Source of the DNA: Spirochaetota bacterium
Lineage (GTDB): Bacteria > Spirochaetota > GWE2-31-10 > MWDO01
Length of the DNA stretch: 5,588 bases
NCBI GenBank assembly: GCA_017998755.1
Contig: JAGOCL010000193.1
Span: forward strand, 1-5,588
Direction: 5' to 3'
Each line of letters starts with the position of its first letter. The first letter of the stretch is position 1. Made by a program: the position numbers and the translations under genes. Positions 1 to 5,588 of this stretch are shown here, one piece after another. The notes beneath the pieces were generated by a model, which worked only from the letters and a program-made list of their open reading frames with translations, had not been told where the DNA came from and did not search any database.

Positions 1-23
1 GATTATAATATTATTTGAATAAA

Positions 24-51
24 TTGATTTTTTCTACTTTTTACATATAAG
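24..51 (+). promoter_or_regulatory. Candidate sigma-70-type promoter for the six-helix membrane protein gene
   Basis: A TTGATT box at 24-29 and a TATAAG box at 46-51 are separated by 16 bases. They match the -35 and -10 consensus at 4 of 6 and 5 of 6 positions. The predicted start of transcription near 58 would leave a leader of about 17 bases that still contains the G-run ahead of the TTG start codon. A perfect TATAAT also lies at 4-9, but its -35 region would be outside the window, so an upstream promoter cannot be excluded. AT-rich sequence throws up such matches easily, hence modest confidence. Confidence 0.35.
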
Positions 52-74
52 TCGTTACTTCGCGGGGGCAGATT

Positions 75-1001
75 TTGGCGGGCGCAATTAATAAAATAAA
101 ACTATATTCTCTGATTTTATATCTCTCGTTAACATACATACTGATAACGGTCGTATCGTCTTTTAATATAAGCGGAAATGAAACAGAAATCGCTACTCCG
201 GTTAATGCGCTTTTAGTAGCGACCGCGACAATTGTTCAGGCGATTTTTATTTTCTTTATCTACGCTTCTAAAAAAAAATTATATTTCTTTATTTTACTGT
301 TTACTTCGGCGTTGGTAAACGTAATCTTCGCGGTCGCGTTTTCGCTATTAATTCACAGAGATTATTTCACAATTCCTTTTCAAATTGTTATAATTCACTA
401 TATCGCGTTTGTCTCAAAATATCAAATTGTCTCGTTAAAAAGCTTTTATATTAAAACCGCTCAAATTGTCTCATATATTGCTATATCGGCTCTTTTATTA
501 TGGGAAATCGTCGTAGGATACTCGATAATGACTAGAACCGAGCCCAGATGGTTAGAATCAATATTCTATAACATATACAATCTGGGATTAATTGTAATAC
601 TTTGCTACAATACCATAAAATTTTCTTACATAAAAAAAATAAAATTAGTATTTAGCGACAAAAGCATTTTCTTAAGCGATATAGATATGACTAAAGTTTT
701 AAACGAAGACTACGTTTCCCTCGTAAAATCAATGCTTAATAATAAAAACAAGTGTTACGAGATATTCAACGCCGAAGCTAAGTTTCAGAAAAATTGCGAA
801 AAATGCCTAAAAGACAATCTTCCGGTTGAAAGTTGCGAAAAATTTAACATTCTATACGATAAGATCGAAAATATCCGGAAAATTATGTCGTTTCTAAGAA
901 TTGGTAAAATAATAGTCCCGATAAATAAAGATAGATTGAAATACGACGGGTGGAAAGTCGTACTATCTAAAGACCTAATTATTGAAAAAGATGCGAATTA
1001 G
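75..1001 (+). CDS. Six-helix inner-membrane protein with a four-cysteine cytoplasmic tail, function unknown
   Basis: This 308-aa protein is not recognised as a member of a named family. About six hydrophobic helices can be seen at residues 10-30, 43-63, 69-93, 99-117, 128-149 and 162-184. The Lys/Arg-rich loops (SKKK at 65-68, the loop around 115-127, and YIKKIK at 185-190) all fall on the side predicted to be cytoplasmic, so both ends should face the cytoplasm. The tail (about 185-308) is soluble, lysine-rich and carries four cysteines, C227, C241, C244 and C254, in a C-x13-C-x2-C-x9-C arrangement that could bind a metal or act in redox chemistry. No kinase, cyclase or HD motif is visible in the tail, although the helix bundle resembles the sensor half of membrane receptors. 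The TTG start is chosen because the frame is closed by TAA at 48-50, no ATG or GTG lies between there and the first helix, the first in-frame ATG would be at residue 152, and GGGGG at 64-68 sits 6 bases upstream. The gene stands alone on the plus strand and converges on the minus-strand operon. Confidence 0.85.
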   Translation: MAGAINKIKLYSLILYLSLTYILITVVSSFNISGNETEIATPVNALLVATATIVQAIFIFFIYASKKKLYFFILLFTSALVNVIFAVAFSLLIHRDYFTIPFQIVIIHYIAFVSKYQIVSLKSFYIKTAQIVSYIAISALLLWEIVVGYSIMTRTEPRWLESIFYNIYNLGLIVILCYNTIKFSYIKKIKLVFSDKSIFLSDIDMTKVLNEDYVSLVKSMLNNKNKCYEIFNAEAKFQKNCEKCLKDNLPVESCEKFNILYDKIENIRKIMSFLRIGKIIVPINKDRLKYDGWKVVLSKDLIIEKDAN

Positions 1002-1011
1002 TATTATTACA

Positions 1012-1035
1012 AGGAAGTTTACGTATTAATTTCCT
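1012..1035. terminator. Weak inverted repeat between convergent genes, possible terminator
   Basis: AGGAAGTT (1012-1019) and AATTTCCT (1028-1035) can form an 8-bp stem with one G-U pair around an 8-base loop, directly after the stop codon at 999-1001. Read on the minus strand the same repeat carries one A-C mismatch. There is no T-run next to the stem on either strand, so it is not a canonical intrinsic terminator. Its position between two converging transcription units is the main support. Confidence 0.25.
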
Positions 1036-1056
1036 GATAACAAACAATAATTATTA

Positions 1057-1617
1057 TTACTTACTAAATTCCATATAAACGACCGTATCGTCCGGTACTT
1101 CGGGCGATTCGTCAAAGTCGTTCGAATTGTTGTGTAGAAAAATCCCCTTGTCCTCGAGCCAGTATCTCATAAAATAAGTATAGAGTTTAACTTTTCCGTT
1201 TTCGTCGTAAGAATAAAAACTTTCGATCTCATTAATTCTTCCTGAAGCGTTTAATATTTTAGTTCCGTTTGTTAATTCTATATCAAATACGTATGGGATA
1301 TAAAATACCAAACTTAAATTCTCTTTCTTAACTTTTTTGGGACTATATCCCTTTATTCTGATACTTTTCACGCTATCGATAGATATTTTCTGCTCCCCTT
1401 TAAGGTTGTCTTCCCAAGTAAGATTTTTCAAATAAAAATTTTCGAAATCTTTCGCGTAACCTTTTGAAAAAAATCCGTTTTCTCTCTGAAACTCGATATT
1501 ATAATCGCCTTTACTAACGACGGGATCTTTCGGATTATCAGGATCGTCCAGAGCGAAAAGAAACGACGAAAAAGTAACGATAACTAGCGATACTAAAAGA
1601 TTTTTGAAATTAAACAT
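1057..1617 (-). CDS. Small exported protein of unknown function, last gene of the envelope operon
   Basis: This 186-aa protein is not recognised. Residues 1-22 form a typical Sec signal peptide: FNFK, then a hydrophobic core LLVSLVIVTFSSFLF, with probable signal-peptidase I cleavage after A22. No lipobox cysteine is present, and the protein has no cysteine at all, so it is more likely soluble in the periplasm or secreted than a lipoprotein. The mature protein opens with an acidic, proline-rich stretch (DDPDNPKDP, 24-32). A predominantly beta-looking middle follows (about 39-155), with alternating hydrophobic segments such as LVFYIPYVFDIEL at 103-115, and then an acidic tail (167-177). No transmembrane segment follows the signal. 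It lies 51 bases downstream of the protease-barrel gene on the same strand, consistent with co-transcription. A poor promoter-like pair (TTAACA at 1667-1672 and AATAGT at 1643-1648, 18 apart) leaves independent transcription possible. The start is well fixed by a strong ribosome binding site. Confidence 0.85.
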   Translation of the reverse strand: MFNFKNLLVSLVIVTFSSFLFALDDPDNPKDPVVSKGDYNIEFQRENGFFSKGYAKDFENFYLKNLTWEDNLKGEQKISIDSVKSIRIKGYSPKKVKKENLSLVFYIPYVFDIELTNGTKILNASGRINEIESFYSYDENGKVKLYTYFMRYWLEDKGIFLHNNSNDFDESPEVPDDTVVYMEFSK

Positions 1618-1622
1618 AACAA

Positions 1623-1630
1623 CCCTCCCT
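1623..1630 (-). promoter_or_regulatory. Strong Shine-Dalgarno sequence of the 186-aa exported protein
   Basis: Read on the minus strand this is AGGGAGGG, five bases before the ATG at 1617-1615. It is by far the best ribosome binding site in the window and fixes the start codon. The contrast with the poor site of the preceding 964-aa gene suggests that the small protein may be made in greater amounts from the shared message. Confidence 0.75.
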
Positions 1631-1668
1631 TGAACATGTTTAACTATTTCGTAAAGATAGAATATTTG

Positions 1669-4563
1669 TTAATAATCAAGCCCAATACTGAAAGAGAGAC
1701 TAACTCCCCACGAAGGAATCAAATCCCCTATTCTGTAACCGATCGCCCCCCCCAGTATAGTTCTAAACATTATTTTACCATAAGCGGCGAATAAATCAAG
1801 CGTTAAATCAAAAGAAATATCAAATAATATATTTTCATACGGTTTTCTTACAAAATTAAATAAATATATGTATTCGTTATAAACTTGTATAAACAACTCT
1901 TTGAAGCCAAGCGTTGCAAAATGTATATAATGAGACCTTTTGTAAATGGTAATATCAAAACCTATATCGCTCGCAAAATACCCAAATCCGCTATTTGGAG
2001 CGTTTAAGGTAGCGTTAAACGCTTTAGAATGAATCGATCCTATCCCGGAAGCTGGCGAACTGTCGATTATAGAGTCTGATACGGCAAACAAACTCGCGTC
2101 CGTTCTAAAAACATTCCTGCAATTAAACTCTATCCCGCTTTCGTTGTTAATAAATAAAAAAACGTTTTTAAACGGTATGCGAGCCTTAAAATCCGCTTTG
2201 AAGACGTAAGCCGGCTCGTTGTCTAACAGCCCCTCGATCGATTGATAAAAAAATAACGAGGTCGAAAATCCCCTATCCCACCTTGAAGATTTAATCCTCG
2301 AATCTCTGTAATAATAACCGATTTGTTCCGTAAAAGAAATTTTATTGGAATAGTATTTGTTTTCGTCGTACTCCTCAAAGAGATGATACGCAGAAATTCC
2401 CCAGTAAAAAAATCCGTAACTCCCGCATGAGAGCGTTTGAGTCAAAAAAAAGTAATTCGAGAAATTAATCGGAAAACGCTCGCCCCGTTTGTCAAGTTCG
2501 AAATATTTTTCGTTAACGGAATATTTCATCCCGCCCATCCAGTTATTCCAGATATAATTTATATTTACCGTAGGAAGAGCTATCGAGAAGGAAAAAGAAT
2601 TCTCAGGATACATCTTGATATAATCCAGCGCGACCGACGCCTGATAAGAGAATCTTCCCAGCGGAAACGAGTTCATCAAAATAAGTTTGGGCGCAATATA
2701 AGGTATAGGCGGCGATAATACTCCGTTTGCGTAGAAATAAAAATTTGAGTTTAACGCCGCCGGAACAAACGCCCAAATCGGCGGGAGTAGATACCTTCCG
2801 AAGTTGTAGTTTTTTACATCGTACTCCTTGAAAGGTTTGTCGAAGCGCGCTTTTTTCTCAACAGGTTTTACAATAAAGTCGGTCGAGCCGTCCGCGTTAT
2901 ATTCCGTTGAAAAAAGTTCCTCCCCTTTATGAGTATAGTCCGAAAAAAATATTTTGCCGTTGTATATAACTGCGTTCAAAATAGCGCCTTCCGACTCGAA
3001 TATTTTATAAATTTTATTCTCTGAAATAGATAGCCGGCATAAAATATTTTTTCTTTCAGCGGTAGTTATAAAACTAATAGAGCTTGAGTCTATCCATTTT
3101 ACTCCAAAAGCGACGATATTTTCAACTATTAGCGATGAAACTCCGGTATTTATATTGAGAGTATATATTGCCGTTGAGTTATCGCGTCTTTTTGCGGAAA
3201 ATACGACGTTTTCCCCGGCGTCGTCTAAAGACGGAGCGTCTATATATTTTATATCGCCGTCAAATTTTACCTGAGATTTTTCTATAATTTTACCGTTTTG
3301 ATGTCTAAACTTGTATATTTTACTTTCGGAGTCGCCGTGAGAGACCATAATACCGACGGGATAACTCTTAGACAATGCGGTATAATTAATGCGTTCGGCG
3401 CGGGTCAAACGCCGTTCGATGTTTGACGTTTTATCGTAACTAAACAGATCAAAATAGGTAAAAGCGTCGTTATTATAGACGCTTTTGGTATAATATATGT
3501 ATTGATCGTCGTTTGAGTAAGAAATAGATCTTATATTATCGTTATTATACTTTTTTATAGAATTTCCGCTAAATTCATAGACTCCGGCGTCGTTTTTGTA
3601 GCTATACGAAGCCAATAATATATCAGCCCCTTTTACGTCAAACGAAGCAAGCTCCCCCTCCAGATCGGTTATTTGGTTAAACGCTTTTGCGCTTTTGATT
3701 TCGTCGCCGGAAACGTCTGCATATTTTGATTTTTCGTACTCGATCCATTCGTTCCAAAGCTCGTCAAGCGATTTATCATATATTTTCTTAAATTTCATCA
3801 CAAACAAAAGAACAAAAGGCCAGAAATCGTTTGATATATCCTTAAAAAAACTTGTAAATTTCTCTTCGCCGTACGTATTGTAAAGATACTCGACGAATCT
3901 TGCCCCAAAATGGTAATCCGCCATACCGTGAGGCCAATCGACGACGACGTTTGCAATTTTATCGTATGGCGGTATGGAATTGTTTTTCGCGGCGGCGCGT
4001 ATGATCGCTTCGTTATACGCCGACTCCAATCTCCCCCCGTTAGAATGTAGAGTCTCCATCAGCACCGCCATCCCTTCAATATACCAGTTGAAAGACCCGC
4101 TATTAGGAAAATACAGTTTGCCGTAGAGGACTCTCCAAAACCAAGCGCCGCCTCTTATCTGATCGATATGCAAAATATGAGTATATTCATGAACTAAAAG
4201 AGTATAAAGCGGATCTTCATAGTCTTTTAAGTTGGAATTCAATTCTGTAAAGGCAAGATTTATAAAAATAGTATTTCGCGGCGTTGGCGAAGCTAGGCCG
4301 TTTGGGTAATCGGTATTGTCGGTTAATACGACCGTAGTCCTTTCATAAGGCTTCCAGTCGAAAAAATCCTTCAGTTTTTCGCGAATATCCTCGCAATAAT
4401 TAGCCGCTATTTGAGCTCTATTTTCTTTATCTTCAGGAAAAAGTATGATAAAATTGGGCGTTTTTATCTCTTTCATTATCCCTTGATAAGGAATATACGA
4501 CAATTGTTGCGGAAAAGAAAAAAAGGCGCTTAACAGAAAAAAAACTGGTAATATTTTTTTCAT
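1669..4563 (-). CDS. Exported zinc metalloprotease (peptidase MA-like) fused to a TolB-like propeller and an outer-membrane beta-barrel
   Basis: The 964-aa protein has four parts. (1) A Sec signal peptide spans about residues 1-19 (MKKI, then a hydrophobic core). (2) A peptidase-MA/gluzincin domain spans about 25-285. HEYTH at 125-129 supplies two zinc-ligand histidines and the catalytic glutamate E126, and E163 in YIEGMA is the likely third ligand. Family-like features around it are the PNGLASPTPRNTIFI segment (87-101), YGEEKF (231-236) and SLDELWNEWIEY (265-276). (3) Beta-propeller repeats of the TolB/PD40 kind form about six blades, roughly 308-339, 347-388, 396-430, 441-480, 488-522 and 529-565. 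(4) A beta-barrel spans about 590-964, rich in aromatic residues, with a last strand from W952 that alternates hydrophobic residues and ends in Y964, as outer-membrane assembly signals do. The protease and propeller should therefore lie in the periplasm or at the surface with the barrel as anchor; which side is unknown, and so is the substrate. The start follows the preceding gene's stop by 13 bases with no good Shine-Dalgarno, so coupled translation is likely. A G8 run interrupts the barrel codons. Confidence 0.93.
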   Translation of the reverse strand: MKKILPVFFLLSAFFSFPQQLSYIPYQGIMKEIKTPNFIILFPEDKENRAQIAANYCEDIREKLKDFFDWKPYERTTVVLTDNTDYPNGLASPTPRNTIFINLAFTELNSNLKDYEDPLYTLLVHEYTHILHIDQIRGGAWFWRVLYGKLYFPNSGSFNWYIEGMAVLMETLHSNGGRLESAYNEAIIRAAAKNNSIPPYDKIANVVVDWPHGMADYHFGARFVEYLYNTYGEEKFTSFFKDISNDFWPFVLLFVMKFKKIYDKSLDELWNEWIEYEKSKYADVSGDEIKSAKAFNQITDLEGELASFDVKGADILLASYSYKNDAGVYEFSGNSIKKYNNDNIRSISYSNDDQYIYYTKSVYNNDAFTYFDLFSYDKTSNIERRLTRAERINYTALSKSYPVGIMVSHGDSESKIYKFRHQNGKIIEKSQVKFDGDIKYIDAPSLDDAGENVVFSAKRRDNSTAIYTLNINTGVSSLIVENIVAFGVKWIDSSSISFITTAERKNILCRLSISENKIYKIFESEGAILNAVIYNGKIFFSDYTHKGEELFSTEYNADGSTDFIVKPVEKKARFDKPFKEYDVKNYNFGRYLLPPIWAFVPAALNSNFYFYANGVLSPPIPYIAPKLILMNSFPLGRFSYQASVALDYIKMYPENSFSFSIALPTVNINYIWNNWMGGMKYSVNEKYFELDKRGERFPINFSNYFFLTQTLSCGSYGFFYWGISAYHLFEEYDENKYYSNKISFTEQIGYYYRDSRIKSSRWDRGFSTSLFFYQSIEGLLDNEPAYVFKADFKARIPFKNVFLFINNESGIEFNCRNVFRTDASLFAVSDSIIDSSPASGIGSIHSKAFNATLNAPNSGFGYFASDIGFDITIYKRSHYIHFATLGFKELFIQVYNEYIYLFNFVRKPYENILFDISFDLTLDLFAAYGKIMFRTILGGAIGYRIGDLIPSWGVSLSFSIGLDY
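1746..1753 (-). repeat. Homopolymer G8 tract inside the barrel-coding region
   Basis: Eight consecutive C on the plus strand (G on the coding strand) span the third base of the L937 codon, the G938 and G939 codons, and the first base of the A940 codon. It is the longest G/C run in this AT-rich window. The frame as given is open to the natural stop at 1669. A seven-G version would reach TAG at 1728-1730, and a nine-G version would reach TAG at 1700-1702, so either slip would remove the terminal barrel strand. Poly-G runs of this size vary in length in several pathogens' surface-protein genes. Variation here is not shown by a single sequence. Confidence 0.9.
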
Positions 4564-4576
4564 TTTTTTAAATTTA

Positions 4577-5224
4577 CTATCTTATGTCCATAAAATTATT
4601 TCTATATCCAAAAATCGAAGTCATTCCGTTTTTATTCAGATACTTTCTTTCGATAATTCTGATTTTCCTTCCGGTTGAAAGATAGAATTCTATTCTGAAT
4701 ATTTCATCGTTCTTGTATAGGTATTTTTTATTGATTAACAGTTTATTCTCCCCGTCGTATTGATTTTCTTCAACGAACGTATCATTCTCAAAAACAAAAT
4801 CTTTTTTCCCGACAAGTTTACCGTCGGCAGAATACTCTTCGATAGACTTAAGCTTGCCGTCGTTATTATAGATATATTTGAAATTAGAAACCGGCGTATT
4901 CTTAGAATCGTAATCCGCTTTACCTATTAATATTTTGTCCGAATAAACAAATTTCGAGTATTTAACTTTTGTTTTATTCACATACTCAGAAACTTCAAGA
5001 ACCGAATTAAATTCATACTTATATTCAAATCGCGCGTAAATTTCGTTATCTTCGTTGTAATTCTCAATCAATACTATGTTGTCGCTTTCATCGTAAATAA
5101 ATTTTTTCACGCCTAGAATTTCTCTCATAAATGGATCGTAAAAAACTTCCATATCGACTAAGTTTGAAGAATAAGTAAAAAACGCGCTAAATAAAATTAT
5201 TAATACGGCAAATATCTTTTTCAT
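4577..5224 (-). CDS. Exported 25-residue aromatic-repeat protein (YD/MORN-like), first gene of the envelope operon
   Basis: This 215-aa protein has a Sec signal peptide at residues 1 to about 20 (MKKI, a hydrophobic core, SAFFTYSS) and no lipobox cysteine, so it should be released into the periplasm or beyond. Almost all of the mature chain is a repeat of about 25 residues. Each unit has an aromatic-x-aromatic strand (42/44, 68/70, 92/94, 117/119, 143/145, 168/170, with a looser copy near 195), then a turn such as NNDGKL, then a second strand ending in Tyr (56, 81, 105, 131, 156, 181, 207). This suggests stacked beta-hairpins and recalls the YD/RHS and MORN-variant (YwqK-like) repeats, but no enzyme motif is visible and the function is unknown. 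The ATG has a fair ribosome site, AAGGAA, about 5 bases upstream on the minus strand. The stop lies 13 bases before the 964-aa gene, which implies co-expression and perhaps a partnership with that protein. Confidence 0.88.
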   Translation of the reverse strand: MKKIFAVLIILFSAFFTYSSNLVDMEVFYDPFMREILGVKKFIYDESDNIVLIENYNEDNEIYARFEYKYEFNSVLEVSEYVNKTKVKYSKFVYSDKILIGKADYDSKNTPVSNFKYIYNNDGKLKSIEEYSADGKLVGKKDFVFENDTFVEENQYDGENKLLINKKYLYKNDEIFRIEFYLSTGRKIRIIERKYLNKNGMTSIFGYRNNFMDIR

Positions 5225-5228
5225 AAAA

Positions 5229-5236
5229 TTCCTTTT
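5229..5236 (-). promoter_or_regulatory. Shine-Dalgarno sequence of the repeat protein, first gene of the operon
   Basis: On the minus strand this reads AAAAGGAA, with the AGGA core five bases from the ATG at 5224-5222. It supports the chosen start, which is also the start that gives a complete signal peptide. Confidence 0.65.
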
Positions 5237-5243
5237 GCAAAAC

Positions 5244-5249
5244 AGTATA
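5244..5249 (-). promoter_or_regulatory. Possible -10 element for the three-gene operon
   Basis: TATACT on the minus strand matches the -10 consensus at 5 of 6 positions. No convincing -35 box lies 16-18 bases further upstream, and transcription would begin only about 12-13 bases before the ATG, just ahead of the ribosome site. The element overlaps a small inverted repeat, ATAAC-5-GTTAT (5247-5261), that could be an operator. Either signal could be chance in such AT-rich DNA. Confidence 0.22.
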
Positions 5250-5369
5250 ACTATCGGTTATTTGTAACGCTTTACGCAAGAAAATATAAAACATATTCTT
5301 TTGAATATCAAATTAATTTAAAAAATATCTGTTCGTATATTTATAAGCTCGATTTAATTTATTTTTTTA

Positions 5370-5398
5370 TTTACAAAACGACAATTAAATATTAAAAT
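5370..5398 (+). promoter_or_regulatory. Candidate sigma-70-type promoter for the gene starting at 5458
   Basis: TTTACA at 5370-5375 and TAAAAT at 5393-5398 are separated by exactly 17 bases. Each differs from the -35 and -10 consensus at one position. A T7 run and other AT-only sequence lie just upstream and could act as an UP element. Transcription would begin near 5405 and give a leader of about 53 bases before the ATG. This is the best-scoring promoter in the window by eye. Confidence 0.45.
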
Positions 5399-5457
5399 AC
5401 ATTCTTACGATAATAATTGAGTATTTCGTTTGTCAAAGCTTTATTTAAGAGAAAAAT

Positions 5458-5588
5458 ATGCATAAACGCCGAGTTGATAAAAAAAATGCCGCTTCAAAAA
5501 ACGATAAGAAGATCTTTAAAAAAGAAATAAAAAAAATTGTCGGCGATTATAACGCTTCTCCGCGTCAACAGATGGATTTACTCAAGGC
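5458..5588 (+). CDS. N-terminal fragment of a lysine-rich protein, product not recognised
   Basis: An ATG at 5458 opens a frame of 43 codons that is still open at the window edge, so only the N-terminus is seen. The start is supported by the purine-rich AAGAGA at 5447-5452, five bases upstream, and by the promoter candidate further upstream. The visible part is strongly basic: 14 of 43 residues are Lys or Arg, in clusters such as KRR at 3-5 and KKEIKK at 21-26. A less basic stretch, IVGDYNASPRQQMDLL, follows at 27-42. There is no signal peptide or membrane segment, so the product should be cytoplasmic. A basic leader of this kind is common in RNA- or DNA-binding proteins, for example exoribonucleases or helicases, but no specific family can be named. 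It is transcribed divergently from the envelope operon and need not be related to it. Confidence 0.7.
   Translation, partial: MHKRRVDKKNAASKNDKKIFKKEIKKIVGDYNASPRQQMDLLK

Noticed and set aside
1633..1660. AACATGTT palindrome (1633-1640) and CTAT/ATAG arms (1644-1660) between the last two operon genes, considered as a terminator or operator.
   Set aside because: The arms are four bases long, no T-run follows, and the strong ribosome site immediately after argues for read-through.
2437..2718. A 93-codon plus-strand frame, rich in Arg and Lys, lying opposite the 964-aa gene.
   Set aside because: It is fully antisense to the barrel-coding part of a clear gene, has no ribosome site or recognisable motif, and its composition follows from the complementary codons.
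3695..3883. A 62-codon plus-strand frame opposite the region joining the protease and propeller.
   Set aside because: It is antisense to well-supported codons, short, and without a ribosome site or domain signal.
4502..5224. Similar N-termini of the 215- and 964-aa proteins (both MKKI with SAFF further on), suggesting a duplication.
   Set aside because: The likeness stops at the end of the signal peptides, where composition is constrained; the mature proteins share nothing visible.
5225..5457. The divergent intergenic region checked for a small RNA, riboswitch, tRNA or CRISPR repeat.
   Set aside because: It is AT-rich, with no long stem, no repeated spacer pattern and no tRNA-like arms; only promoter-like elements could be supported.

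Overview
The window is AT-rich bacterial DNA, densely packed with genes and read with the standard code. Three of its five genes encode proteins with N-terminal secretion signals, and one of these ends in an outer-membrane beta-barrel, so the host has a diderm (Gram-negative type) envelope. The low GC, the many exported proteins without recognisable relatives, and the protease-propeller-barrel architecture would fit a spirochaete such as a Treponema relative. That is an inference from style only: no rRNA or marker gene is present, and other low-GC diderms cannot be excluded.

Layout. At the left, a plus-strand gene (75-1001, TTG start) encodes a six-helix inner-membrane protein with a cysteine-containing cytoplasmic tail. 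It converges, across 55 bases holding a weak hairpin, on a minus-strand set of three genes read from right to left: 5224-4577 (215 aa), 4563-1669 (964 aa) and 1617-1057 (186 aa). The gaps are 13 and 51 bases, so these look like one operon. A 233-base AT-rich divergent intergenic region (5225-5457) separates the operon from a plus-strand gene that starts at 5458 and runs off the window.

The centrepiece is the 964-aa protein. It has a signal peptide, a zinc-metalloprotease domain of the peptidase-MA (gluzincin) type with HEYTH and a downstream glutamate, about six beta-propeller blades resembling TolB/PD40, and a C-terminal barrel whose last strand alternates hydrophobic residues and ends in tyrosine. 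Its 5' partner is an exported protein built almost wholly of a 25-residue aromatic repeat. Its 3' partner is a small exported protein of unknown function. Together they look like an uncharacterised cell-envelope module, with the protease-barrel protein in the outer membrane and the other two probably periplasmic. This joint role is inferred from gene order and export signals.

The most notable signal is a run of eight G (coding strand, 1746-1753) inside the last part of the 964-aa gene. Loss or gain of one G would in either case end translation early and remove the terminal barrel strand. In an AT-rich gene for an outer-membrane protein this is a candidate phase-variation switch.
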